A DNA stretch of 64,000 bases from Legionella adelaidensis (GTDB taxonomy: Bacteria; Pseudomonadota; Gammaproteobacteria; Legionellales; Legionellaceae): positions 186,001 to 250,000 of the forward strand of contig NZ_LR134433.1 in the NCBI RefSeq assembly GCF_900637865.1, in the 5' to 3' direction. This document shows, piece by piece, positions 1 through 8,427 of the stretch. The translations under genes were made by a program, and so were the position numbers. Below the pieces are notes generated by a model that saw nothing but the letters and a program-made list of their open reading frames with translations, made no database searches and was not told the origin of the DNA. Position 1 is the first letter of the stretch. Each line of letters starts with the position of its first letter.

Positions 1-813
1 TATTAATTTTTCTATATCTTTTGAATAAGTCTGCTGGTGCTTGATCATCTCTTGCACAGAAGGATTTATGATTTGTTTAGGACTTATTTCTTCCAGCTTC
101 TCATAATGTAATAACCAGGCTAATAAGGTAGTAACGATAACCGCCATAATAGTATGCGGCCATTTAGGGGCAAACCGCCTTCCACCTAAAATAATTACAA
201 AAGTAATAAAAGCCATTCCTACTGCCTGCCAATGGATATTTTCCACGGCATCCATAAGTACTTGCCATACTGTTTGATAATAGCTGGGGGCAGAGGTCGC
301 ATATACCCCAAAAAGATTCCCCAGCTGCATACTGGCAATAATAATTGCTACTGCATTAATAAATCCTAAAATAACAGGATATGAAATAAAATTAACTACT
401 ACCCCAAAGCGTAATAGGCCTAATAAAAATTGAATTATTCCTGCTAATAACGTTAATAAAACCACGTATTGTATATAGGTAGGAGTGCCAATCGCAGCAA
501 TAGGTTGTAAAGCAACGACTGTTAGTAATGTAGAAACGGGAACGGGGCCTGTGGAAAGAATGCGTGAAGAACCAAATAACGCTGCTATAAAAGGTGGGAT
601 GAAAGCGGCGTAAAGACCATAGTTAACAGGCAGCCCTGCTAAATGAGCATATGCCATGGACTGGGGAATCATAAGCATGGCAACCGTAATCCCGGCAAAG
701 ATATCTGCTTTTAAAATTCTCTTTTGCTTAAGCTCTGGTAACCAGGCCAAAAAAGGAAAGAGACATTTATAAGAATAAAAGTGCTGTAATATTTTGTCCT
801 TAATCATCTCCAT
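1..813 (-). CDS. SulP family anion transporter, N-terminal part (runs off left edge)
   Basis: A reading frame of 271 codons opens at an ATG at 813 and stays open to base 1, so the C-terminal half lies outside the window. The translation has the SulP N-terminal pattern: a short cytosolic head ending in LPELKQKRILKADIFAGITV, then MIPQSMAYAHLAGLP and GLYAAFIPPFIAALFGSS, followed by several hydrophobic segments. SulP proteins are inner-membrane carriers for sulfate, bicarbonate or related anions. The C-terminal STAS domain cannot be seen here, and the substrate is unknown. A second, complete SulP gene lies at 29040-30701. Confidence 0.85.
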   Translation of the reverse strand, partial: MEMIKDKILQHFYSYKCLFPFLAWLPELKQKRILKADIFAGITVAMLMIPQSMAYAHLAGLPVNYGLYAAFIPPFIAALFGSSRILSTGPVPVSTLLTVVALQPIAAIGTPTYIQYVVLLTLLAGIIQFLLGLLRFGVVVNFISYPVILGFINAVAIIIASMQLGNLFGVYATSAPSYYQTVWQVLMDAVENIHWQAVGMAFITFVIILGGRRFAPKWPHTIMAVIVTTLLAWLLHYEKLEEISPKQIINPSVQEMIKHQQTYSKDIEKLI

Positions 814-848
814 TTATCTAAAGTCCATTTAGCTCGCTCCTGCAAAAT

Positions 849-995
849 AAAATCTCCGTTTACTTGCGTGCCGCACCACCCCAAAACTTCCGCTTACTTA
901 CGGTCCGCGGCTCGGCTGTTAGCATCCGAATCGTGACCGTGAGGGGGGCGGAAATTTTGATCTTCCGCACAAAACACGAAAAAGCGGAAATTTTG
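849..995. repeat. Short direct and inverted repeats, core CAAAA(C/T)TTCCGC
   Basis: The gap between the transporter and batD holds a family of short repeats. AAAATCTCCGTTTACTTGCG (849-868) is followed by the similar AAAACTTCCGCTTACTTACG (883-902). Two direct copies of GCGGAAATTTTG (948-959 and 984-995) are near-complementary to CAAAACTTCCGC at 882-893. A stem of about 11 pairs with one mismatch could form between 882-893 and 948-959. It lies just after the last gene of the bat operon. No U-run terminator is seen, and the role is unknown. Confidence 0.5.
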
Positions 996-1004
996 TCTCC
1001 GTCA

Positions 1005-2636
1005 TCAATCCGGGTTTATTGGCGGCAGACCTTTTTTCTTCATTTTCGGCTTTTTGCGACTGCGAAAATTTACTACACATTGCCACAAAGCTTTGCCTTG
1101 CCAAAAACGCTTCTTCTCTTGACTATAAATGGCTTCGGATAAAAATTGAATTTCTTTTTTAAATGTCGGCTCACTCAATTGTTTACTTATATCGTTTAAA
1201 TTTAATATTTTCTGCTGCGGCCACTGTACTCTTGCCCAAGCTAATAAAGAAGTTTGCGCTTGCACCGCGTTATTTTTTAAACAAGCTTCCTGTAGGTTTT
1301 TTAATGCGTGTCGTTTATTTACATTGGCCTTTGGTTTGCGCCAAAAGAGCCATAATAGAACAGTAATAATCCAGGCTGCCGCAAAAACTATCGCAATTAA
1401 CCAAGGTAAAGCCAGTGGTTCTTCTCTTGGCTTCACCTGTGGATTAAGGGATTGTTTTTTAGCCACCGGTGTTTCCGTATTCATTCCTGTGTTCCGGGGA
1501 GCCTGGGCTCCTTCTTTTGCATCAATATGAAAAGTTCGCGCTGGTAAGAGCGCAAACTCTTGTTTACCCGTATTAGTATTAAACCAGGGTACTCTTACTT
1601 CAGGTACCGTGATATCACCGGGTTTGTTGAATAAATAGGTAACTTTAATTTTTGCAGTGCCTAGTAATTCAGCGTTCTGGGTAGTAGTTTGAATTTCTGG
1701 TTTTTCTGAATAAATTTTGAAGTTATTACCCATACCTAAATCTAAGCCAGGAATTAATTCACCCGGCGCACCTTTCGCTTGAATAGTTATATTACGTATG
1801 AGGGTACTACCTTGTAAAAAGTTAGTAGCCGGAGAGCTTAACTCTTCTGATAAAACCACTTTTTTAGCTGGAAACCAATTCTTACCACTGAAAGAAGGAG
1901 GTATGGGTTTAACAGTGACTGTTAGAAGTTTACCCTGCAAGCTAACTTTACGCGGTACATAATCATAAACCAAAGCATTAAAACGCGGGGGAATTATTTC
2001 AAAAGAACCATTTTTCTGCGGGAAAATGGCATAGCGCTCTTCCTCCACAATATACGGCTCACCATTTTCAATGGTTTGATATCTCTTACCTTCCCCCAAG
2101 GGCAAGAGTAATGCATTTTCTACCGTGGGAGGTTGATATACTACGTCAATCAGGTTTTGTTTATTGTACAGTTTAACCGTAAAAGTAATTTCTTGATTAA
2201 CAAAAACCTCAGAAGGATCTGCTTCTGTTTTTAATAAAACGTCATCGCCAGTAGCGTTGTTAGTAGTAGGCTCTACTTTTGCCTCGCCACTTATTTCTAT
2301 GCTAGTCGCCTCACTGTGTTCATTACCAACTTGTATAGGTGGAATAGTTATTATTCCTGTTATTTTAGGCATTAATAAAATAGTCCAACGACTGACAGAG
2401 CTAGTTTGTCCATTTATTATGGAAAGGGATAAATTCCTCTCAGTACCTACTATATTAAAATCTTTTTGTAATGGAGTGAGATCTGGAGCAGCGGTATGTT
2501 GTTGAGCATTCTCAACCGAGAGAGTTAAGCTAAATGTCTCGCCCATGTGTCCTTTGGGGGGATTAACTTCGGTAATAATCGCTGCATCAGCAATACTATA
2601 TGAAACGAATAACCATACTAGAAGATATTTTCTCAT
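1005..2636 (-). CDS. BatD-like protein (aerotolerance operon)
   Basis: Roughly 543 residues with the BatD plan: an N-terminal signal peptide (MRKYLLVWLFVSYSIADA), a long periplasmic region of beta-sandwich type beginning ITEVNPPKGHMGETFSLTLSVEN, one membrane segment near residue 420 (PWLIAIVFAAAWIITVLLW) and a basic cytoplasmic tail. BatD proteins belong to the Bacteroides-aerotolerance family and probably act at the envelope with VWA-domain partners and a MoxR ATPase; no biochemical activity is established. The ATG at 2636 overlaps the stop of the TPR gene as ATGA, so I prefer it over the in-frame ATG at 2645. It is the last gene of a seven-gene operon. Confidence 0.85.
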   Translation of the reverse strand: MRKYLLVWLFVSYSIADAAIITEVNPPKGHMGETFSLTLSVENAQQHTAAPDLTPLQKDFNIVGTERNLSLSIINGQTSSVSRWTILLMPKITGIITIPPIQVGNEHSEATSIEISGEAKVEPTTNNATGDDVLLKTEADPSEVFVNQEITFTVKLYNKQNLIDVVYQPPTVENALLLPLGEGKRYQTIENGEPYIVEEERYAIFPQKNGSFEIIPPRFNALVYDYVPRKVSLQGKLLTVTVKPIPPSFSGKNWFPAKKVVLSEELSSPATNFLQGSTLIRNITIQAKGAPGELIPGLDLGMGNNFKIYSEKPEIQTTTQNAELLGTAKIKVTYLFNKPGDITVPEVRVPWFNTNTGKQEFALLPARTFHIDAKEGAQAPRNTGMNTETPVAKKQSLNPQVKPREEPLALPWLIAIVFAAAWIITVLLWLFWRKPKANVNKRHALKNLQEACLKNNAVQAQTSLLAWARVQWPQQKILNLNDISKQLSEPTFKKEIQFLSEAIYSQEKKRFWQGKALWQCVVNFRSRKKPKMKKKGLPPINPD

Positions 2637-3568
2637 TGATTCCATCCATTTTGTCTTCTTAAATGATCACGTAATAATTTTTCTCGCATTAAACCACTAG
2701 GGTCGTCAGGTATTAAGCGTAACCATTGTTCTTTAGCTTCTTCTTGATTTTTTTTCTCCTTTGAAGCTTCACCTATTTCTTGCTTATCCTGATTTTGCTT
2801 ATCCTGATTTTGCTTATCCTGATTTTGCTTATCCTGATTTTGCTTATCCTGGTTTTGCTTATCCTGATTTTGCTTATCCTGATTTTGCTTATCCTGATTT
2901 TGCTTATCCTGGTTTTGCTTATCCTGGTTTTGCTTATCCTGGTTTTGCTTATCCTGGTTTTGCTTATCCTGGTTTTGCTTATCCTGATTTTGCTTATCCT
3001 GGTTTTGCTTATCCTGATTTTGCTTATCCTGGTTTTGCTTATCCTGGTTTTGCTTATCCTGGTTTTGCTTATCCTGGTTTTGCTTATCCTGGTTTTGCTT
3101 ATCCTGATTTTGCTTATCCTGGTTTTGCTTATCCTGGTTTTGCTTATCCTGGTTTTGCTTATCCTGCTGTTCTTTTTTTTCTTTTTTCAACAAATCTTCA
3201 ATGATTTTGCGATTATGTAAAGCATCTTGATTGTTTGGATTAATTGCCAAAGCTTTGTTATAGGCGGCTATCGATTCTTCATATTTTCCCATATGAGCTA
3301 AGGCGTTCCCACGATTATAATGCGCTTCCTCTTCGTCTATAGTAGAAAGTTTTTTCGCAGATTCTTCATAATCGCCGGAACGGTAAGCTGCAGCTGCTTG
3401 CCAATCTTTACGTAGAAAAGTTTTCTTTGCTTCTTTATATTTATTTTGCTGCATAAGCTGCTGAGCTTGTTGATCTTTTGTTAGCCACAGATCTGTCCAT
3501 GTCCAGGCAAGGCTTGTAGCTGGAGAAATAACCAGAAGCAATAAAATAGTTCTGTAGACACGACTCAT
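2633..3568 (-). CDS. BatC-like TPR protein with QNQDK tandem repeat
   Basis: About 311 residues. The ATG at 3568 overlaps the stop of the upstream VWA gene (ATGA) and is preceded by AAAGGTG; the upstream ATG at 3589 is less likely. A signal peptide or anchor (MSRVYRTILLLLVISPATSLA) is followed by TPR-like helices around residues 30-120, including EEAHYNRGNALAHMGKYEES and YNKALAINPNNQDALHNR. Then comes a highly charged stretch built from a repeated pentapeptide Gln-Asn-Gln-Asp-Lys, and a short C-terminal region. BatC/BatE-type TPR proteins are normally encoded between batB and batD, as here. The low-complexity block makes it longer than usual; I infer a flexible linker or spacer. Confidence 0.85.
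   Translation of the reverse strand: MSRVYRTILLLLVISPATSLAWTWTDLWLTKDQQAQQLMQQNKYKEAKKTFLRKDWQAAAAYRSGDYEESAKKLSTIDEEEAHYNRGNALAHMGKYEESIAAYNKALAINPNNQDALHNRKIIEDLLKKEKKEQQDKQNQDKQNQDKQNQDKQNQDKQNQDKQNQDKQNQDKQNQDKQNQDKQNQDKQNQDKQNQDKQNQDKQNQDKQNQDKQNQDKQNQDKQNQDKQNQDKQNQDKQNQDKQNQDKQNQDKQNQDKQNQDKQEIGEASKEKKNQEEAKEQWLRLIPDDPSGLMREKLLRDHLRRQNGWNQ
2781..3165. repeat. Tandem 15-bp minisatellite, 26 units, inside the batC-like gene
   Basis: The decamer TGCTTATCCT recurs 26 times at exact 15-bp spacing from 2781 to 3165. The intervening five bases are GATTT or GGTTT. On the coding (minus) strand each unit reads Gln-Asn-Gln-Asp-Lys, and the only variable base is the third base of the Asn codon (AAT or AAC), so every difference inside the array is synonymous. 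In the opposite strand the same change swaps Asp for Gly. That supports the minus frame as the coded one. Copy number is expected to vary between isolates by slippage. Confidence 0.97.
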
Positions 3569-4488
3569 TGTTGCACCTTTTGCAGCCATCCTTTTCTAAA
3601 TACCGGTAATAAAAAGATGAGCGCAGGAATTAAAAACCATTTGCCTTCATCTTTCCAGACTGGGGCTTCATTTTGCAGATTAGAACTATATTGCTTATTG
3701 GTTGATGTATTTAACCATTCGTCCAAATCCGAAGAATCATCAGAAAAAGTTAACAACTTCCCTTTACCCTCTTGAGAAAACTCGCGAAAAGCCTCGGAAT
3801 TTTGTTCTTTTAAAACTGGTAAGATAGAAACTTTAAAGCCAGCACCAGCTAAAGTAGAAGCAGCATTTATTGCCTCTTCAGAAGGAGCTGTGGCCGTTAA
3901 AACCAGAATATCTCCTTGATGAAAGCCTGCCTGTTCAAATAATTTTCCTGCTTCCTCCAGCGCGGTTTCTAATTTTTGTCCCTCTACGGGCATTACATCA
4001 GGGGCCAGGGAAGACAATAAAGAATCGATTGTCTGACTATCTTCTGTTAATGGTGAAACAACGAAAGGCTCACCACTATAAACGATTAAGCCATATTGAG
4101 CAGCATTTTTTGCTCCCAGTAAATCGTGTAATTTAAATTTAGCCCGGCTCAGGCGATCAGGGGACAAATCATTATTAAGCATGGAATCAGACATATCCAA
4201 CAGCAAAATTTTAGGCTTTACTTCCTTGTAGGTAGGGACGGGTAAACGAGTCCACGAGGGGCCCGCTAAAGCAATCACCATACATAAGGCACTAATACCC
4301 AGAATAGTGAACGCACTGGATCTTTTTCTTTGATGCGTGTTGGCGAATAATTGTTTTAATAAATGCGAATCACAAACACTCTCCCATACCCGTAACATAG
4401 TAGGGCGAGAAAATAATAAATAAAAAATGATAGTTAAGGGTATAAAAGCCAAAAGCCATAATGGTCGAAGGAAATGAAATTCTGCCAT
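3565..4488 (-). CDS. BatB-like VWA-domain membrane protein
   Basis: 307 residues. Two hydrophobic segments near the N terminus (about residues 9-27 and 60-77) precede a von Willebrand factor A domain whose MIDAS motif is DMSDSM at about residues 97-102. A final membrane segment (WFLIPALIFLLPVF) ends the protein. The periplasm/cytosol orientation follows the family: the VWA domain lies between the membrane anchors. The start overlaps the batA stop by one base (TAATG), and the end overlaps the TPR gene as ATGA, indicating translational coupling in the operon. Confidence 0.85.
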   Translation of the reverse strand: MAEFHFLRPLWLLAFIPLTIIFYLLFSRPTMLRVWESVCDSHLLKQLFANTHQRKRSSAFTILGISALCMVIALAGPSWTRLPVPTYKEVKPKILLLDMSDSMLNNDLSPDRLSRAKFKLHDLLGAKNAAQYGLIVYSGEPFVVSPLTEDSQTIDSLLSSLAPDVMPVEGQKLETALEEAGKLFEQAGFHQGDILVLTATAPSEEAINAASTLAGAGFKVSILPVLKEQNSEAFREFSQEGKGKLLTFSDDSSDLDEWLNTSTNKQYSSNLQNEAPVWKDEGKWFLIPALIFLLPVFRKGWLQKVQQ

Positions 4489-5510
4489 TATTCTGTTGCC
4501 TCTTTCCGGTTAACAAATAACTTGGGGAAAGTGAGCCCCCCTATTTCAGCCATCCAATAAAAAAATAAAAATAAAGCGATAGCTAAAGGCCAAGGATAGT
4601 ATTCCACTTGTGGTCTAACCGTTTCTTCCTCTTGGCTAATTTTTTCTAATTGATTAATTCTTTTATAAACTTCTTCTAAAGATTGCGCGTCAGTGGCACG
4701 AAAATATTTTCCACCCGTCAGGTCTGCGACTTTTTTCAAAGTTTCTTCATCTAACTCTGCAGCGGCATTTATTCCAAAAAATAAGCCATTTAATGGTACA
4801 CTGCTACTGTCCGACCCTAAGCCGATTGTATAAACTTTAATGTTATCCCCTTTTGCTAATTCCGCCGCTTTTACAGGCTCTAAAACACCCGAATTATTTA
4901 CACCGTCTGTCAGCAAAATAATAACCCGTCCTTTCTCTGGCGTATTTTGTAAACGTTTGATTGCCAATCCCAGAGCATCGCCAATAGAGGTCGTTTTACC
5001 AGCAAGACCTACAGTAGCATCTTCTATACGCATGAGGACGTTTTTGCGATCATAAGTGAGTGGTGTTTGCAGATACGCACGCATCCCAAATAATATCAAA
5101 CCAATTTTGTCACCTATACGCTCTTGTACAAACTGTTCAGCAGCTCTTTTCACCACGGCCAATCGGGAGACTGGGCGTCCATGAAATAGCATATCAGGAA
5201 GTTCCATGCTCCCTGAAATATCAAGCACCAACATTATGTTATACCCTTCGCGCTTCAAAGGTTGCGGTTCTCCTACCCAACGAGGTCCTGAAAGCGCAAA
5301 TAACAATAGAAACCAAATAATAAAAATTAAAAGAAACCGACTACGTTTAAAGCTCAGCTCTTGGTTTTTCTCTACTACTTGCACCATGGCATCAAAAAAT
5401 GGCACCTTTAAAGCTGCAGCTAATTGAATAGGAATTCGTGGCAAAAAATACCAAATAAAAAAAGGTATAGGGAAAAAAAGAAGAACCCATGGGTAAGCTA
5501 ATTCAAACAT
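4488..5510 (-). CDS. BatA-like VWA-domain membrane protein
   Basis: 340 residues from the ATG at 5510, which has a strong AGGAGAGG upstream; an in-frame upstream start at 5528 would lie inside the preceding gene and is less likely. There are membrane segments at residues 7-24 and 58-76, then a VWA domain with an intact MIDAS motif DISGSM (97-102), and a C-terminal membrane segment (WPLAIALFLFFYWMAEIGGL). Family knowledge: BatA and BatB are metal-ion-dependent adhesion-type domains thought to form an envelope complex. The start overlaps the end of the DUF4381 gene by 8 bases. Confidence 0.87.
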   Translation of the reverse strand: MFELAYPWVLLFFPIPFFIWYFLPRIPIQLAAALKVPFFDAMVQVVEKNQELSFKRSRFLLIFIIWFLLLFALSGPRWVGEPQPLKREGYNIMLVLDISGSMELPDMLFHGRPVSRLAVVKRAAEQFVQERIGDKIGLILFGMRAYLQTPLTYDRKNVLMRIEDATVGLAGKTTSIGDALGLAIKRLQNTPEKGRVIILLTDGVNNSGVLEPVKAAELAKGDNIKVYTIGLGSDSSSVPLNGLFFGINAAAELDEETLKKVADLTGGKYFRATDAQSLEEVYKRINQLEKISQEEETVRPQVEYYPWPLAIALFLFFYWMAEIGGLTFPKLFVNRKEATE

Positions 5511-6078
5511 GGCCTCTCCTTTGCGCAATCCATGTTCGCGCCTGGCTAAACAATAAAATTATGTTACCGCTTGTTAGCTGGCGACGAAATGGGATTTCTA
5601 GTAACTCTACCTTAACCGCTAAAAAATTCGTATCTTTACCAGTTTTTGTTAGAAAAATTAACCAATCTTCTCCTTTAAGTGATGCGACCTGTTCACGAGG
5701 GAAATAAGCCAAAGCTACTCTTTTTAGTAACTCGGAAATCCTGGCACAAGCTCTTTGCGAATCGTTATCTTTTAAAAATTCGTCTTCGTATTTATTTAAA
5801 AGTCCTAAAGCCTCACGTTTGGGGCGGCCTTTCTTATGTTGGGTATAAATCAAAAGGGATATAAAAATGAGGGCAATCACAAGTATCGCCGCTAAGACAT
5901 ACCAGCCAGGAGCTAAAGGCCACCAGTGAATGCGCTCTGGCAAATGTATGTCTTTCAACTGCGCAAGCTCCGGTGGAGATGCCGCCATAATGGTAGTAGG
6001 CGTTAAAATTAAGCCTGTATAAAGAATGATTTTTCTCAAGAAAATTTTCATAGATTTATTAATTTCTTTATTCATCAT
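5503..6078 (-). CDS. DUF4381 family membrane protein
   Basis: 191 residues. An N-terminal signal or anchor segment (IILYTGLILTPTTIMA) is followed by the DUF4381 hallmark region LKDIHLPERIHWWPLAPGWY, then a strong membrane segment (about residues 60-80) and a basic cytoplasmic tail predicted helical. DUF4381 proteins are regularly found between the DUF58 and batA genes in MoxR/VWA operons, which is its place here. The function is unknown; I infer a structural or assembly role in the same complex. Confidence 0.8.
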   Translation of the reverse strand: MMNKEINKSMKIFLRKIILYTGLILTPTTIMAASPPELAQLKDIHLPERIHWWPLAPGWYVLAAILVIALIFISLLIYTQHKKGRPKREALGLLNKYEDEFLKDNDSQRACARISELLKRVALAYFPREQVASLKGEDWLIFLTKTGKDTNFLAVKVELLEIPFRRQLTSGNIILLFSQARTWIAQRRGHV

Positions 6079-6114
6079 GACAGTGTGGGCTAGCGAGCAG
6101 GCACAGCCTACAAT

Positions 6115-7023
6115 TTAATTCCTTCTTGGGAAAGTCCCTCTCACTACCCACGCTACATCCATTTCAGCTGTTACCTGGGCATATTGAATATGTAAGCTTT
6201 TTAGCATAGCACGCAGATTCTCAATACGATTGTCACAGTATAAGCTGTAGGCTTGTGATACCTTATCATCAGCGGTATCTAGCAATAATTCTTGCGAACC
6301 ATTGGAGATCGCATATTGTTGTGGCCTGGGCGGTGAAAGTTCTAAAGGATCGCAAATATGATAAGCTAAAATTTCGTTATTGACGCGTAATCGTGATAAA
6401 TGATCTTTTACAATATTATCCACATTATAAAAATCACTTATCAATACCAAAATACTACCCGGTCGGATGACTCTGCGCGCTCTTAAAAGCGCTTGACTTA
6501 AAGGCTTGCCACTAATTTCATAATGAAAATTCTTTTCTTTAGAATATTGGCTTAATCCGCTTAGCAGAGTTAAAACACCCGCGTCTCTACCCATGGGCAC
6601 ATATTCACTATGACGGTCAGCTGAGAATAATAACCCGCCTATTCTGTCTCCTTGCTTCACAGTAGTCCAGGCAATTAAAGAAGCTAATCGCGCAGCAACC
6701 ACCGACTTAAAAGCAACCCGCGTACCAAAGTACATTGAAGGATTAAAATCAACAATGACGACGACGGGCCGTTCGCGTTCCTCTTCATATAACTTTACAT
6801 GAGGCTTACCTGTCCTCGCTGTAATACGCCATTCCATATGGCGTATTTCATCTCCGGGCTGGTAATTCCTTACTTCTGCAAAGTCCATGCCTCTTCCACG
6901 AATTTTAGAAACATGATTACCGGCACGTACTATCTTTTTTTGGGGATGAAATTTTACAGAACGTGCATAACGCTTGAGATCGATCAGCTCTGAAATATCT
7001 GCAACTATACCGTCTGTCATCAT
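6115..7023 (-). CDS. DUF58 domain protein
   Basis: 302 residues, soluble. The N-terminal third contains the DUF58 signature region GRGMDFAEVRNYQPGDEIRH followed by MEWRITARTGKPHVKLYEEE. The rest forms a VWA-like fold beginning VVIVDFNPSMYFGT, where the MIDAS-like motif DFNPS is imperfect. Proteins of this family accompany MoxR ATPases. It starts 5 bases after the moxR stop. Two ATG codons lie at the start (MMTD); either could be used. Confidence 0.85.
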   Translation of the reverse strand: MMTDGIVADISELIDLKRYARSVKFHPQKKIVRAGNHVSKIRGRGMDFAEVRNYQPGDEIRHMEWRITARTGKPHVKLYEEERERPVVVIVDFNPSMYFGTRVAFKSVVAARLASLIAWTTVKQGDRIGGLLFSADRHSEYVPMGRDAGVLTLLSGLSQYSKEKNFHYEISGKPLSQALLRARRVIRPGSILVLISDFYNVDNIVKDHLSRLRVNNEILAYHICDPLELSPPRPQQYAISNGSQELLLDTADDKVSQAYSLYCDNRIENLRAMLKSLHIQYAQVTAEMDVAWVVRGTFPRRN

Positions 7024-7027
7024 TTTC

Positions 7028-8035
7028 TTATGGCAACGCTACTTTGCGTAACAATTCATTAATAAAGTCATCACTATTTACCCCTTCGGCTTCCGCTTCA
7101 AACGTTAAAAGAATGCGATGACGTAAAACATCATGAGCAATAACATGGATATCTTCAGGGGTCACATAATCACGTCCACAAAGCCAGGCATGCGCTTTAG
7201 AGCAACGATCGAGGGCAATCGTGGCACGCGGACTTGCTCCATATCGCAACCATCTATGTAATTGATCACTATAACGATGAGGATTACGGGTAGCTACCAC
7301 TAATTGCACTATGTAATGTTCTAAAGCATCGCTAGTGTGAACACTAAGTACTTGCTTTCTTGCTTGAAATAAAACTTTCTGCGGCAAGGGGGAAATAGTT
7401 ACCTTTTCTTCCTCTGGTCTGGCTGTAGTCATGGCAAAAGCTTCGCGTCTTGCCAACTTTAATATGTCATGCTCAACAGGCGCCTCCGGGTAACTTATTT
7501 TTACATACATTAAAAACCGGTCTAATTGCGCTTCGGGCAAAGGGTATGTCCCTTCTTGTTCAATAGGGTTCTGTGTTGCCATTACCAGGAAGAGTTCAGG
7601 TAAAGGGTAAGTTTGCCCGCCAATGGTCACTTGCCTTTCTGCCATTGCTTCTAATAAAGCAGATTGTACTTTTGCTGGTGCACGGTTTATTTCATCGGCA
7701 AGAATTAAGTGGTGGAAAATAGGGCCAGGCTGAAAAACAAAAGACCCATCCTCAGGCCTATAAACATCTGTGCCAGTTAAATCCCCAGGTAATAAATCAG
7801 GTGTAAATTGGATACGGTGAAAATTTCCCTCTACTCCCAATGATAATTCTTTAACTGCACGTGTTTTTGCTAACCCGGGGGCTCCTTCTACTAAAAGGTG
7901 GCCATCAGCAAGCAAAGCAATTAATAAACGAGAGATTAGCTCTTTTTGTCCAAGGATTCGTGAATTTAAATACGCACTTAATTGTTGTATTTGTTGCTGT
8001 ACGTTTTTCGTTGAAGAAACATCTATTTGTTCCAT
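7028..8035 (-). CDS. MoxR-family AAA+ ATPase
   Basis: 335 residues. Walker A is GAPGLAKT (51-58) and Walker B is LADEIN (112-117); the AAA_3 core is followed by the C-terminal lid with HRWLRYGASPRATIAL. MoxR ATPases act as chaperones for VWA-domain substrates. This is the first gene of the bat operon, with AAGGTGAG upstream of the ATG. The operon order MoxR, DUF58, DUF4381, BatA, BatB, BatC, BatD is canonical. Confidence 0.92.
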   Translation of the reverse strand: MEQIDVSSTKNVQQQIQQLSAYLNSRILGQKELISRLLIALLADGHLLVEGAPGLAKTRAVKELSLGVEGNFHRIQFTPDLLPGDLTGTDVYRPEDGSFVFQPGPIFHHLILADEINRAPAKVQSALLEAMAERQVTIGGQTYPLPELFLVMATQNPIEQEGTYPLPEAQLDRFLMYVKISYPEAPVEHDILKLARREAFAMTTARPEEEKVTISPLPQKVLFQARKQVLSVHTSDALEHYIVQLVVATRNPHRYSDQLHRWLRYGASPRATIALDRCSKAHAWLCGRDYVTPEDIHVIAHDVLRHRILLTFEAEAEGVNSDDFINELLRKVALP

Positions 8036-8115
8036 CTTCTCACCTTATATCTAGGTCCGGCCGCAAGGCCCGACAATCTTTCCACCTTCCTTTATTAAGC
8101 TTATCGCGCCCCAGC

Positions 8116-8394
8116 CTACAGAATTTCTATATTGGCAGCTTGTGGCCCTTTTTTACCCTGAATAACATTAAATTTCACCGCAACTCCATCTTGTAACGAC
8201 CGAAAATCTTTGGGTCTTGTAGCCGCAGCATGGAAAAAATATTCGTCTTTACCAGCAATAATAAAACCAAAGCGTTTTTTGCGATCAAAAAATTTAATAG
8301 TTCCCGTCATTTTCTGTCTGTTTTTGCTTTTTTTATGTACTTTCTTACTAGAAAAGAGGGATTTTAGTTTTTGTATAATACTCATTAATGACAT
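8116..8394 (-). CDS. Cold-shock-domain protein with basic N-terminal extension
   Basis: 92 residues. Residues from about 29 on match a cold-shock domain: TGTIKFFDRKKRFGFI (RNP1-like KRFGFI), then EYFFHAAA (RNP2-like, compare VFVH), and a final LQDGVAVKFNV with KKGPQAANIEIL. The first 28 residues are lysine-rich (SSKKVHKKSKNRQK) and are not part of the usual 65-70-residue Csp. The RNP motifs bind single-stranded nucleic acid in the family. An AGGAA lies just upstream of the ATG at 8394. It is a single gene running the same way as the bat operon. Confidence 0.85.
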   Translation of the reverse strand: MSLMSIIQKLKSLFSSKKVHKKSKNRQKMTGTIKFFDRKKRFGFIIAGKDEYFFHAAATRPKDFRSLQDGVAVKFNVIQGKKGPQAANIEIL

Positions 8395-8427
8395 GGAAAA
8401 TTCCTGTGAAATTGTGCAAATTAAGTT

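Noticed and set aside
2781..3165. CRISPR array
   Set aside because: The units are 15 bp, directly tandem and in frame within a gene, with no unique spacers.
2761..3220. Two plus-strand reading frames of about 146 codons over the minisatellite
   Set aside because: They exist only because the 15-bp unit has no stops in any of these frames. The unit differences are silent on the minus strand and non-silent here, so the minus-strand TPR gene is the coded one.
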